Shown: positions 26,932 to 35,023 of the stretch, piece by piece
Position numbering within the stretch: position 1 is the first letter of the stretch
Layout: each line of letters opens with the position of its first letter
From: Ruminococcus sp.
GTDB taxonomy: Bacteria; Bacillota; Clostridia; Oscillospirales; Acutalibacteraceae
DNA length: 64,000 nucleotides
Reading direction: 5' to 3'
Assembly: GCA_017473775.1 (NCBI GenBank)
Contig: JAFUJH010000001.1
Span: forward strand, 1 to 64,000
The notes under the pieces: generated by a model
What the model was told of the DNA's origin: nothing
The model's database searches: none
The model's input: the letters and a program-made list of their open reading frames with translations, nothing else
Position numbers and translations under genes: made by a program

Positions 26932-27882
26932 ATGATGAAAATAGTAATCCTTGATAAAAGCACATTAGGTGATGATATAGACCTGACCCCTATATATAAT
27001 CTGGGCGAATGTACCGAGTACCCTACAACTCCCTATGATGAGGTATCAGAGAGAGTGCAGGATGCAGATGTAATCGTAACAAATAAAATAAAGCTGAACG
27101 AAGATACACTTAAAGATGCAGATAATTTAAAACTCATTTGCGTTGCCGCCACAGGCTATGATAACATTGACACTGCATACCTTAAGGAAAAAGGCATTGC
27201 CCTTTGCAATGTGCCCGGATATTCTACGGACAGCGTAGCTCAGGTGACGGTAGCAATGGCACTGTCACTTGTGACACATCTGAGAGAGTACAGAGGCTTT
27301 GTGCACTCAGGGGAATACAGTAAAAGCGGTGTGGCAAATAAGCTGAGTCCTGTATACCACGAAGCATCGTCAATGACTTGGGGAATACTGGGCGGCGGTG
27401 CCATAGGTACAGCAGTTGCAAAGGTGGCTCAGGCACTGGGATGTAGAGTACTTGTGTGCAGGAGAAAACAAGAGGGTGACTTCCCCCTTGCAGATATTGA
27501 CACCCTGTGTAGGGAGGCTGATGTTTTCTCTATCCATCTGCCCCTTTCTGACTCTACAAGAGGTATACTTACAAAGGAAAGAATCGCAAGTATGAAGCAA
27601 TCCGCTGTGGTTATAAATACTGCCCGCGGTGCAGTAACCGACGAGAAAGCCCTTGCCGACGCAATCAAGACAGGCAGGCTCGGCGGTCTGGGTGTGGATG
27701 TGTACTCCGTTGAGCCCTTCACACAGGAGCATCCTTTCTATGAAATACTGCACTATGACAATGTGTGCCTGACTCCCCATATGGGCTGGGGCAGTGCAGA
27801 AGCACGAGAGCGTTGCGTGCAAAAAATTGCAGAGAATATTTCTTGTTTCTTTGCAGGCGAAAATCACAACAGAATAATTTAA
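26932..27882 (+). CDS. D-2-hydroxyacid dehydrogenase (NAD-dependent)
   Basis: 316 residues. The NAD-binding Rossmann motif is GILGGGAIGTAVAKVAQALG. The catalytic Arg lies in INTARGAVTDEKALADA, the Glu in GVDVYSVEP, and the His in LTPHMGWGSAEA, so the active-site triad is complete. The family reduces 2-keto acids such as hydroxypyruvate, pyruvate or branched-chain keto acids; the substrate cannot be read from sequence. Two ATG codons in tandem follow AAGGAGAG. It stands alone, between a REP-like unit and a terminator. Confidence 0.9.
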   Translation: MMKIVILDKSTLGDDIDLTPIYNLGECTEYPTTPYDEVSERVQDADVIVTNKIKLNEDTLKDADNLKLICVAATGYDNIDTAYLKEKGIALCNVPGYSTDSVAQVTVAMALSLVTHLREYRGFVHSGEYSKSGVANKLSPVYHEASSMTWGILGGGAIGTAVAKVAQALGCRVLVCRRKQEGDFPLADIDTLCREADVFSIHLPLSDSTRGILTKERIASMKQSAVVINTARGAVTDEKALADAIKTGRLGGLGVDVYSVEPFTQEHPFYEILHYDNVCLTPHMGWGSAEARERCVQKIAENISCFFAGENHNRII

Positions 27883-27889
27883 AAATAAA

Positions 27890-27946
27890 AAGGCACGAAT
27901 GTAGTGCCTTAATTCTTTAAAGCTCAACCTTGGTTGGGCTTTTTAT
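27890..27946 (+). terminator. Tandem terminators after the dehydrogenase
   Basis: AAGGCAC (27890-27896) pairs with GTGCCTT (27904-27910). A second hairpin, AGCTCAACC/GGTTGGGCT (27921-27940), followed by TTTTATTT, lies inside the 3' coding end of the convergent XRE gene. Confidence 0.7.
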
Positions 27947-28168
27947 TTCATTTTCTATCATTTCAACCAACTTATGCGGCGGAATATCAAAGGCGTTAGC
28001 TATTCGCCAGATAGTCTCAAAATTTGCTTGTTTTGCACCAGATTCAATCATGGCGATATGTGTGCGAGCAAGTCCTGCTAAGCCGCTGAATACCTCTTGA
28101 GATAAGTGCTTTTCTTTTCGTATTTTGCGGATGACTTTTCCGACTGCACATTTATTAAATTCTATCAT
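27917..28168 (-). CDS. XRE-family helix-turn-helix regulator
   Basis: About 83 residues from the ATG at 28168, which has GGAGGTG upstream. The helix-turn-helix runs VGKVIRKIRKEKHLSQEVFS, then GLARTHIAMIESGAKQANFE and TIWRIANAFDIPPHKLVEMI, the typical Cro/C1 fold. Single-domain XRE proteins like this act as small repressors in phage, toxin-antitoxin and stress loci. It is divergent from a small membrane protein gene at 28289, which it may control. Its last codons overlap a terminator hairpin for the convergent dehydrogenase. Confidence 0.8.
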   Translation of the reverse strand: MIEFNKCAVGKVIRKIRKEKHLSQEVFSGLAGLARTHIAMIESGAKQANFETIWRIANAFDIPPHKLVEMIENEIKSPTKVEL

Positions 28169-28288
28169 CGCAGACACCTCCTGCATCATACTGTACGACA
28201 GAATCATACAAATAGTGTCTACGATAGTTGACATTTTATTTTTCTTATGTTAAACTGAATTTAAGAAATTTGAAAAGAGGGAACAAAT

Positions 28289-29017
28289 ATGGATATGAAC
28301 TTTGGAAATGTATTGGTTTTAATAATTGCTATTGCGTCTGCGTTTATGCTTATGTACGGCGTTTTTGGAAAAGGAGCCTTTGCTACAGGCGGAGAAATTT
28401 GGGGTATTAAGATTGAACCAACTCCTGAGCAGAAAAAATTCAGCAATACCTGTAAAACAATGATGATAATTGGAATAATCGGAACAGCTACGATGATAAT
28501 CCCTTTCTTTGCTTCAGCAATCAGAATTTTGTTTAATGCTCCAATTATTCTTATGTTTTTCTTTCCTATGTGGGTTGGTGCGTTTTTTGTTGGTGCACTC
28601 TGTGCAAAGAAAAAAGGCTCAAGTCCGGAATTGGGCGAAAATGGTAACAATGCTCTTGTTCTGGGTGATTTTGATTTTATAAAGGTAGCAGAATCTCACA
28701 TTCCTGAGGCAAAGTGCTTTTTTATTGACGGAGAGGGAATTGCCTTTGTTAATGCACAGGATTATTGCTTTGCTGTGGAAAGATATGAGGATTACAGGCT
28801 TGGTAGCCTTACAGACGGAAAACAGGTAGCGTTGGTTGGCAGTTACTTTGAACAGAAGTATAAGGGAATGTTTGATATTAAATCTCAGTTTGAAAGGATC
28901 CCTCCTACTCCCGGTAAGGTTGTGACTTTTGTAGGTGGTGACGGTATTAACTTCGGATATGTTGAGGGAACAAAATATCAGGCAAACTTTGAGGGCTTTT
29001 TATTTACTAAAAAATAA
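28289..29017 (+). CDS. Membrane protein of unknown function with soluble C-terminal domain
   Basis: 242 residues, not recognised. An N-terminal helix (VLVLIIAIASAFMLMYGVF) and a hairpin of two helices (MMIIGIIGTATMIIPFFASA and IILMFFFPMWVGAFFVGALC) are followed by a soluble beta-rich C-terminal half from about residue 125 (ALVLGDFDFIKVAESHIPEA). GAGGG lies 8-12 bases before the ATG. It is followed after 20 bases by a zinc-ribbon membrane protein, so the two are probably one operon next to a divergent XRE regulator. Function unknown. Confidence 0.6.
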   Translation: MDMNFGNVLVLIIAIASAFMLMYGVFGKGAFATGGEIWGIKIEPTPEQKKFSNTCKTMMIIGIIGTATMIIPFFASAIRILFNAPIILMFFFPMWVGAFFVGALCAKKKGSSPELGENGNNALVLGDFDFIKVAESHIPEAKCFFIDGEGIAFVNAQDYCFAVERYEDYRLGSLTDGKQVALVGSYFEQKYKGMFDIKSQFERIPPTPGKVVTFVGGDGINFGYVEGTKYQANFEGFLFTKK

Positions 29018-29037
29018 TTCTTTAGGAGGAAGTAATA

Positions 29038-29460
29038 ATGTTTTGCAGTAAATGCGGTAAAGAGATTGCAGATGAGAGCATCGTTTGCAATTATTGTGGA
29101 GAAGTTTTAGGACAGGCAACAACAGGGGTTGCCACAAAGCAAACAGGTATGTATTCAAAGGAAGATTTTTTATCAATTTCTGAGGATTATGCTAAGGAAA
29201 AGAAAGAAACAGAAAGAAAATATAAGAATAAAATTACAAAATGCTGTGTTACAATGGGAGTTTGTGCAGTGTTGATGTTTGTTTTTATGTGTATGCTGTT
29301 TATAGAGCCAATATTGGCTTTGTTAAGTCTTGTTTTTATGGGAGCAATGATAGGGTCTGTAATTATGTGGCAAGTAAATATTAACAAGAGAAAAGCAGAA
29401 TTAGAAGACCTTGCGGATAGTCACTATAGAAGATATATAAATAAGTTCAATAACAAGTAA
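29038..29460 (+). CDS. Zinc-ribbon domain membrane protein
   Basis: 140 residues. The N-terminus MFCSKCGKEIADESIVCNYC is a CxxC...CxxC zinc ribbon of the kind fused to many small Gram-positive membrane proteins. A charged helix (YAKEKKETERKYKNKITK) is followed by two adjacent transmembrane segments (VTMGVCAVLMFVFMCMLFI and ILALLSLVFMGAMIGSVI) and a basic tail. AGGAGG lies upstream. It is probably cotranscribed with the membrane protein gene before it. Function unknown. Confidence 0.65.
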   Translation: MFCSKCGKEIADESIVCNYCGEVLGQATTGVATKQTGMYSKEDFLSISEDYAKEKKETERKYKNKITKCCVTMGVCAVLMFVFMCMLFIEPILALLSLVFMGAMIGSVIMWQVNINKRKAELEDLADSHYRRYINKFNNK

Positions 29461-29467
29461 AAACATT

Positions 29468-29497
29468 CCCCTGCTGTTCATAATAAAACAGCAGGGG
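29468..29497. terminator. Hairpin between convergent genes
   Basis: CCCCTGCTGTT (29468-29478) is exactly complementary to AACAGCAGGGG (29487-29497). The T-run lies on the minus-strand side, so it best serves the RHH gene to the right. Confidence 0.7.
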
Positions 29498-29501
29498 AGC
29501 G

Positions 29502-29669
29502 TTATTCTTCAATATCCTCAAGGGCTGAGCGGACTGCCGCAATTACAAAGGCTGAAAAGGTGCAGTCCTTGCCTTGGATGGCATTCTCCACTTGTTCGAT
29601 AACATCATTTGGAAAGCGAATGGTTTTGTTAGTGGTTGGGGGTATTGACGGAATCTTGAAATTGCCCAT
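29502..29669 (-). CDS. Small ribbon-helix-helix-like protein (YlcI/YnfO type)
   Basis: 55 residues from the ATG at 29669. The strand KTIRFPNDVIEQVENAI followed by CTFSAFVIAAVRSALEDI fits a ribbon-helix-helix DNA-binding domain, a type common in mobile DNA and antitoxins. A longer frame begins with TTG but that codon overlaps the GAGGT ribosome site. A palindrome with 8-bp arms lies just upstream and may be its own operator. It is divergent from the XRE gene at 29855. Confidence 0.65.
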   Translation of the reverse strand: MGNFKIPSIPPTTNKTIRFPNDVIEQVENAIQGKDCTFSAFVIAAVRSALEDIEE

Positions 29670-29683
29670 AAAGTAATTACCTC

Positions 29684-29701
29684 GCAATACATTTGTATTG
29701 C
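29684..29701. promoter_or_regulatory. Palindromic operator candidate upstream of RHH gene
   Basis: GCAATACA and TGTATTGC, 8-bp arms around TT, 15 bases upstream of the RHH start codon. Autorepression is inference. Confidence 0.55.
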
Positions 29702-29854
29702 TTATATTGTAAAGAAAATCCTTTCTTTTTTCAACAAAAAATTTACAATTTCATTCACAGTGTACTCGTTGACATCTTTGAAAATCTCGGATATAATATG
29801 CATAGGTATATGGGATATGAAAACTACCATTTTATCAGAGAGGAGCCAAGGGTT

Positions 29855-30073
29855 ATGGGCGAGAAGATGACAACTTTAATCAAAGAATACCGCAAAAAAT
29901 GCAAGATGAGTCAGGCAGAGCTTGCCGATAAGGTAGGTGTCCGCCGTGAGACTATCGGCAGACTTGAAAAGGGCAAGTACAACCCTTCCCTCAAGCTTGC
30001 AATGGATATTGCAACAGCGCTGAGAGCAAAGGTGGAGGACATCTTCAAATTCGGCAAGATTGACATTGCCTGA
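29855..30073 (+). CDS. Small XRE-family transcriptional regulator
   Basis: 72 residues from the ATG at 29855, with AGGAG about 10 bases upstream. The helix-turn-helix is [20 protein letters not shown] then [20 protein letters not shown], followed by [17 protein letters not shown]. This is the minimal single-domain XRE group (YgzD-like) often placed next to membrane proteins or mobile genes. The open frame extends far upstream but without a ribosome site. A terminator-like hairpin follows. Confidence 0.82.
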   Translation: MGEKMTTLIKEYRKKCKMSQAELADKVGVRRETIGRLEKGKYNPSLKLAMDIATALRAKVEDIFKFGKIDIA

Positions 30074-30094
30074 GTACATATTGTAAAAATTAAG

Positions 30095-30130
30095 GCCACA
30101 GTAAAGATAATTGCTTCACTGTGGCTTTTG
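30095..30130 (+). terminator. Terminator after XRE gene
   Basis: GCCACAGT (30095-30102) pairs with ACTGTGGC (30118-30125), followed by TTTTGTGATATTTT. Confidence 0.7.
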
Positions 30131-30155
30131 TGATATTTTATTAATGGTGGATTAT

Positions 30156-30647
30156 ATGGATTTCCCAAAAAGAAAGCCTACGCGGCTCAAAGGTTTTAAT
30201 TACAGCTCGCACGGCGCATACTTCATAACTATTTGTACGAAAAACAAAGCGAACATGCTTTGCAGAGTTGTAGGGGGCGGCGCCTTCGACGCCCCGCAAA
30301 TCAATTTGACCTCAATCGGAAAGATTGTTGAAAAGTACATTCTCTCTACCAATAATATTTCAAATGTCACGGTGGATAAGTATGTAATTATGCCTAATCA
30401 TATACATATGATTATATTTGTTGACAATGCTGACGGGATGTCGAGGGCGCCGTCCCCTACGAACGAAGTTATCCCTCACCTTGTGTCCACATTAAAGCGT
30501 TTTGTAAATCTCGATGTGAGTGAGAATATTTTTCAGCGTTCTTATAACGATCACATCATCCGTGATTATAAGGGTTACTACACAAAGTGGAAATATATCG
30601 ATGATAACCCTGCAAAGTGGGCGGAGGATAAATATTACTGTGAATAG
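30156..30647 (+). CDS. REP-associated tyrosine transposase (RAYT, Y1_Tnp family)
   Basis: 163 residues from the ATG at 30156, after GGTGG. The HUH motif is in MPNHIHMIIFVDNADG. The segment DHIIRDYKGYYTKWKYIDDN near the C-terminus carries the candidate catalytic tyrosines, and GAYFITICTKNK is the usual N-terminal strand. RAYTs are single-copy, domesticated IS200/IS605 relatives thought to mobilise REP palindromes. No terminal inverted repeats or second transposase gene flank it. Two REP-like GTAGGG units lie in frame inside the gene and encode the VVGGGAFDAP and SRAPSPTNE segments. Confidence 0.9.
   Translation: MDFPKRKPTRLKGFNYSSHGAYFITICTKNKANMLCRVVGGGAFDAPQINLTSIGKIVEKYILSTNNISNVTVDKYVIMPNHIHMIIFVDNADGMSRAPSPTNEVIPHLVSTLKRFVNLDVSENIFQRSYNDHIIRDYKGYYTKWKYIDDNPAKWAEDKYYCE
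30270..30296 (+). repeat. REP-like unit (GTAGGG family) copy 3, inside the RAYT gene
   Basis: GTAGGGGGCGGCGCC followed by TTCGACGCCCCG: the same GTAGGGG head and GC-rich palindrome as the intergenic copies, here translated as part of VVGGGAFDAP. Confidence 0.65.
30434..30460 (-). repeat. REP-like unit (GTAGGG family) copy 4, inside the RAYT gene, inverted
   Basis: On the minus strand: GTAGGGGACGGCGCC then CTCGACATCCCG. It is inverted relative to copy 3 and translated in the gene as SRAPSPTNE. Confidence 0.65.
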
Positions 30648-30653
30648 CAAAAC

Positions 30654-30692
30654 GCCGTAGAAGTTTTCTCACTACTTCTACGGCTTGTTTTT
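30654..30692. terminator. Bidirectional terminator between RAYT and the flavoprotein operon
   Basis: GCCGTAGAAG (30654-30663) pairs with CTTCTACGGC (30675-30684), followed by TTGTTTTTTATT on the plus strand. Confidence 0.8.
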
Positions 30693-30694
30693 TA

Positions 30695-32728
30695 TTATTT
30701 ATTCAGGATTTTCAGGGCACCTGTGGGGCAAACCTCGGCGCACTTGCGGCAATCTTTACATATTGCAATTGTCTCAGGGTTGTTGAACTCGGGCTTGATT
30801 ACTGTGTCAAAGCCTCTGCCAACAAAGCCGAGAATTCCCTTGTGTGCGACCTCGTCGCAGGCACGCACGCACAATCCGCACAGGATGCATTTATCCTGAT
30901 TACGCTCGATTGATACCAGCCTCTGCTCCATAAAGCCTGTGTGCAGAGCACCTGCAAATCTCTCGGGATGAATGGTGTAGCGGTTTGCGTGGCGGATAAG
31001 TGAGCAATCCTCATAGTCGTGGCAACCGCACTCAAGGCATCTTCTGGCTTCCTTGCGTGCTTCTTCCTCACTGAAACCTAAGTTGATTTCTTTGAAATCG
31101 TGCTTTCTCTCCTCAGGGCTTCTGTGGGGCATCTGTGCACGGGGGGATTTTTCTTTATCTGCCAAATCTTCTGCAGTAACTGTCCTTTTGCTTATAAAGG
31201 GTGCAATGTAGGGCACGCAGTCACCTTTGAGGTAGCTGTCAATAACGCCTGCGGCTTTCTGTGCCTCACCGATTGCGGCAATAGCAATGGAAGCACCGCG
31301 GTTTGTGGCGTCACCTACTGCGAAAACTCCCTGTATATTTGTGCGGAAGGTGTACTCGTCAGCACTGATGATACCTCTTGAGTTAAGCTCGATACTCTCA
31401 AATCCTGTGGGGTTTACTTTCTGACCGATGGCGGCAATTACGGTATCAACATCAAGGTACTTGAACTCACCCTCTTTTGCAACAGGTGAGCGTCTGCCGC
31501 TCTCGTCAGGCTCTCCAAGCTCCATTACCTGAAGCTTAACCTGAGTTATCTTGCCGTTTTCGCCTATATATTCGTCAGGATTTGTCAGGAAAAGGAACTC
31601 TACTCCCTCCTCCATTGCTTCCTGAATCTCAATATCCTCAGCAGGCATCTCTGCTCTTGTTCTGCGGTAGATTACATAAACATTTTCAGCACCAACTCTG
31701 ACTGCAGTACGGCAGGCATCCATTGCGGTGTTACCGCCGCCAACAACAGCTACATTCTTGCCAATGCTTACATCCTCACCAAGTGCAACTGCACGAAGGA
31801 AATCAATACCGCCTACTACGCCCTCAAGGTCCTCGCCCTTTGTGCGTGTGCTCATTGAGTTCCATGCACCGATTGCAATGAGGGTTGCGTCAAACTGAGA
31901 CTGAATCTCGTCGAAGGTGATGTCCTTGCCGATTTTAATGTTATTCTTCATCTCAACGCCTAAGTCCTCGATGAGAGCAATCTCCTTGTCAAGGACAGCC
32001 TTGGGCAGACGGTACTCGGGAATACCGTAGCGAAGCATACCGCCCATCTTGGGCATAGCATCAAATATGGTTACCTTGTGGCCTTTGATTGCAAGGAAGT
32101 TTGCCGCTGTAAGACCTGCAGGGCCGCCGCCGATAATGGCAACTGTCTTGCCTGTGGACTCTGCAACCTCAGGCTTGTAGGGATTTCCAGAGTTTAAGTC
32201 ATTGTCAGCCGCAAAATACTTGAGGAATGCAATGGACATAGGCTCCTCAACCAGTGCTCTGCGGCACTGAGTCTCGCAAGGATGGGGACAAACTCTGCCG
32301 ATAGAAGCAGGCAGAGGAAGCTTTTCCTTAATAATACGAACAGCCTCTCTATCGTCACCCTCTGCGATTTTCTTGATGTAGCCCTGACAGTTAGTACCTG
32401 CAGGACAAGCCAGCACACAAGGGCCTAAACAGTCACCCTTGTGGTCGCTCATAAGAAGCTCAAGAGCTACCTTGCGTGCCTTCACAACTCTGTCGGACTC
32501 GGTGTTTACAATCATTCCCTCAGAAACGGTAGCACTGCAAGCACGGAGGAGTTTGGGAATACCCTGTGCCTCAACTACGCACAGACCGCAGGCGCCGAAT
32601 ACCTTGACGCTGTCGTGATGACATAGTGTGGGAATTTCGATTCCGTTATTCTGTGCGGCTTTAAGTATAGTGTCACCCTGATTTGCTGTGACTTCAATTC
32701 CGTTTATTGTAAGTTTTACTTCGTTCAT
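30695..32728 (-). CDS. NAD(P)-dependent iron-sulfur flavoprotein (GltD/NfnB-like, StnA-type)
   Basis: 677 residues in modules. An N-terminal [2Fe-2S] ferredoxin-like domain (CHHDSVKVFGACGLCVVEAQ, about residues 37-56) comes first. A cysteine-rich GltD-type segment follows (GDCLGPCVLACPAGTNC and GRVCPHPCETQCRR), then an FAD site (VAIIGGGPAGLTAANFLAIK) and an NAD(P) site (VAVVGGGNTAMDACRTAVRV). A C-terminal ferredoxin domain has two [4Fe-4S] sets (CILCGLCVRAC and CKDCRKCAEVCPTGAL). It is third in an operon with NuoE- and NuoF-like subunits, 12 bases after the NuoF-like stop. That set matches the Sporomusa-type Nfn (Stn) transhydrogenase linking ferredoxin, NADH and NADPH. The family roles are known; assigning this operon to Stn is inference. 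Confidence 0.82.
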   Translation of the reverse strand: MNEVKLTINGIEVTANQGDTILKAAQNNGIEIPTLCHHDSVKVFGACGLCVVEAQGIPKLLRACSATVSEGMIVNTESDRVVKARKVALELLMSDHKGDCLGPCVLACPAGTNCQGYIKKIAEGDDREAVRIIKEKLPLPASIGRVCPHPCETQCRRALVEEPMSIAFLKYFAADNDLNSGNPYKPEVAESTGKTVAIIGGGPAGLTAANFLAIKGHKVTIFDAMPKMGGMLRYGIPEYRLPKAVLDKEIALIEDLGVEMKNNIKIGKDITFDEIQSQFDATLIAIGAWNSMSTRTKGEDLEGVVGGIDFLRAVALGEDVSIGKNVAVVGGGNTAMDACRTAVRVGAENVYVIYRRTRAEMPAEDIEIQEAMEEGVEFLFLTNPDEYIGENGKITQVKLQVMELGEPDESGRRSPVAKEGEFKYLDVDTVIAAIGQKVNPTGFESIELNSRGIISADEYTFRTNIQGVFAVGDATNRGASIAIAAIGEAQKAAGVIDSYLKGDCVPYIAPFISKRTVTAEDLADKEKSPRAQMPHRSPEERKHDFKEINLGFSEEEARKEARRCLECGCHDYEDCSLIRHANRYTIHPERFAGALHTGFMEQRLVSIERNQDKCILCGLCVRACDEVAHKGILGFVGRGFDTVIKPEFNNPETIAICKDCRKCAEVCPTGALKILNK

Positions 32729-32740
32729 TGTGACACCTCC

Positions 32741-34489
32741 TTATATAGTCTCTACAGCGCCGAATTTACATACAGTACGGCACTGTCCGCATTTGATACA
32801 TTTGTTAATGTCAATTTCGTGGGGATTCTTCAGTGTGCCTGTGATAGCCTCGGCAGGACACTTCTTTGCACAGAGGGTACAGCCTTTGCACTTATCCTTG
32901 TCAATTACATAGGTGATAAGGTTTGTGCACTCGTGTGCAGGACACTTCTTGTCATTTATATGAGCCTCGTATTCGTGGCGGAAGTAACGGATTGTGGTGA
33001 GTACGGGGTTGGGTGCTGTCTGACCCAGACCGCACAGAGCACCGTCCTTGATGGCATTGCACAGCTCCTCAAGAAGTTCAATGTCGCCTTCTTTGCCCTC
33101 GCCGTCAGTGATACGGGTGAGAATCTCAAGCATACGCTTTGTGCCGATTCGGCAGGGGACGCACTTACCGCAGCTCTCCTTAGCTGTAAAGTCAAGGAAG
33201 AACTTAGCCATAGAAACCATACAGGTGCTCTCGTCCATAACAACCATACCGCCTGAACCCATAATAGCGCCTGTTGCCCCAAGGGCCTTATAGTCGATAA
33301 CAGTGTCAAGGAGCTCCTTGGGAATACAACCGCCTGAGGGACCGCCCATCTGAACAGCCTTAAACTCCTTGTCGTCCTTAATGCCGCCGCCGATGTTGTA
33401 GATAACCTCTCTGAGAGTCATACCCATGGGAATCTCAACAAGGCCGCCCTTTTTGATTTTACCTGTCAGAGCGAAAACCTTTGTTCCCTTGCTGTTTTCT
33501 GTACCCATTGCAGCAAAAGCCTCACCGCCGTTAAGGAGAATCCAGGGAACATTTGCAAAGGTTTCAACATTATTTATGTTAGAGGGCTTCTGCCAGTAAC
33601 CGCACTGTGCAGGGAACGGAGGCTTGAGTCTGGGCATACCTCGGCTACCCTCGAGGGATTCGATAAGTGCGGTTTCCTCACCGCATACAAAGGCACCTGC
33701 GCCTGCTTTGATTCGCATTTCGCAGGAGAAGTCTGTTCCTAAAATGTTCTGACCTAAAAGTCCCTTTGCCTTCGCCCGAGCGATTGCATTCTCAAGACGC
33801 TTGATTGCAAGGGGGTACTCAGCGCGGACATAAACAACAGCCTCTTTTGCGCCGATGGCGTATGCACCGATAAGCATACCCTCAATCAGGTTGTGGGGGT
33901 CGCTCTCGATAACAGCTCTGTCCATAAATGCACCGGGGTCACCCTCGTCTGCATTACAGATGAGATATTTTTCCTCACCCTTGGACTGCCTTGCGGCATT
34001 CCACTTAAACCATGTGGGGAAGCCTGCACCGCCTCGACCTGCGAGTCCTGATACCTTGATTGTTTCGATTACATCCTCGGGAGTCATAGTGGTGAGGACT
34101 TTCTCGATTGCCTTGTAACCATCAGTACTCATATAATCCTCAATATCTGTGGGGTCAATTACACCGCAGTGGCGCAGGGCAATTCTTGTCTGCTGAGAGA
34201 GAAATCCCTCATCATCAGCAGAAATAATGAGATTTTCAACGAAGGAAAGGTCACCTGTCTGTGCGGTCTTAACGATATTCTCAGCATCTTTCTCAGCAAC
34301 TCTTACAAGTCGTGCGCGGAGTGCGTCACCTTCGTAAAGGTCTACGATAGGCTCAAGGTAGCACATGCCGATACAGCCTGTGACACCGAGAGTTACATTG
34401 GAATTATCAACGAGAGCTTCCAATGCAGAGTAAACCTTGCCTGCACCTGCCGCAATACCGCAGGAGCCTGAACCGACAACTATCCTCAT
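32741..34489 (-). CDS. NuoF/HydB-like NADH-binding flavoprotein subunit
   Basis: 582 residues. The N-terminal thioredoxin-like [2Fe-2S] domain has GSGSCGIAAGAGKVY and VTGCIGMCYLEP. The NuoF core follows, with GLAGRGGAGFPTWFKW (FMN/NADH-binding glycine loop), YLICNADEGDPGAFMDR and the [4Fe-4S] ligands ESCGKCVPCRIGTKRM. A C-terminal 2x[4Fe-4S] ferredoxin domain (CKGCTLCAKKCPAEA and CIKCGQCRTVCKFGA) is seen in bifurcating hydrogenase and Nfn-type subunits but not in plain complex I NuoF. Its start overlaps the NuoE-like gene by four bases. It probably oxidises or reduces NAD(H) within the complex. Confidence 0.9.
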   Translation of the reverse strand: MRIVVGSGSCGIAAGAGKVYSALEALVDNSNVTLGVTGCIGMCYLEPIVDLYEGDALRARLVRVAEKDAENIVKTAQTGDLSFVENLIISADDEGFLSQQTRIALRHCGVIDPTDIEDYMSTDGYKAIEKVLTTMTPEDVIETIKVSGLAGRGGAGFPTWFKWNAARQSKGEEKYLICNADEGDPGAFMDRAVIESDPHNLIEGMLIGAYAIGAKEAVVYVRAEYPLAIKRLENAIARAKAKGLLGQNILGTDFSCEMRIKAGAGAFVCGEETALIESLEGSRGMPRLKPPFPAQCGYWQKPSNINNVETFANVPWILLNGGEAFAAMGTENSKGTKVFALTGKIKKGGLVEIPMGMTLREVIYNIGGGIKDDKEFKAVQMGGPSGGCIPKELLDTVIDYKALGATGAIMGSGGMVVMDESTCMVSMAKFFLDFTAKESCGKCVPCRIGTKRMLEILTRITDGEGKEGDIELLEELCNAIKDGALCGLGQTAPNPVLTTIRYFRHEYEAHINDKKCPAHECTNLITYVIDKDKCKGCTLCAKKCPAEAITGTLKNPHEIDINKCIKCGQCRTVCKFGAVETI

Positions 34490-34986
34490 GCTTCCTCACC
34501 TGCTTTCTGTCTAAGGTCACCCAGAATGCGGATTGCCTTCTCAGGTGTGAGTGAGCCGTAGGTCTCCTCGTTTATCATCATAACAGGAGACAGTGAGCAA
34601 CAACCGAGACAAGCCACACACTTCAGGGTGAAAAGTCCATCCTCGGTAGTCTCGCCGTCTTTGATTCCTAACTCCTCAGTTATAGCCGCCTCAATGCGTT
34701 CAGAACCGTTAACATGGCAGGCGGTGCCCTGACAAAGCATAATCAGGTACTTGCCCACAGGTGTGAGTCTGAACTGAGTGTAGAAGGTAGCAACACCCAT
34801 TACCTTGGCGGGAGTGTTACCTGTAGCCTCTGCAATGTGGTAGATAACATCGGTGGGCAGATAGCCGTAAATGTCCTGTGCCTTCTGCAGAACAGTGATG
34901 AGAGAGCCCTTGACACCTTTGTACTCTGAGAGCACAGGCTCGAGAAGGCTCAAGTCACTATTTGTATGATTGCAACAGCAACTCAT
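34486..34986 (-). CDS. NuoE/HydC-like [2Fe-2S] subunit
   Basis: 166 residues of the thioredoxin-like [2Fe-2S] family. Ligands are seen in MLCQGTACHVNG and CVACLGCCSLSP, preceded by LQKAQDIYGYLPTDVIYHIA. It is first in the three-gene operon and works with the NuoF-like subunit. A MSCCCNHTN N-terminus adds three extra cysteines. No HydA hydrogenase or complex I membrane subunits are present here, so this is not a full complex I. Confidence 0.92.
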   Translation of the reverse strand: MSCCCNHTNSDLSLLEPVLSEYKGVKGSLITVLQKAQDIYGYLPTDVIYHIAEATGNTPAKVMGVATFYTQFRLTPVGKYLIMLCQGTACHVNGSERIEAAITEELGIKDGETTEDGLFTLKCVACLGCCSLSPVMMINEETYGSLTPEKAIRILGDLRQKAGEEA

Positions 34987-35023
34987 AAAAACACCTCATT
35001 TTCAGTAATAAACTATAAATCTT

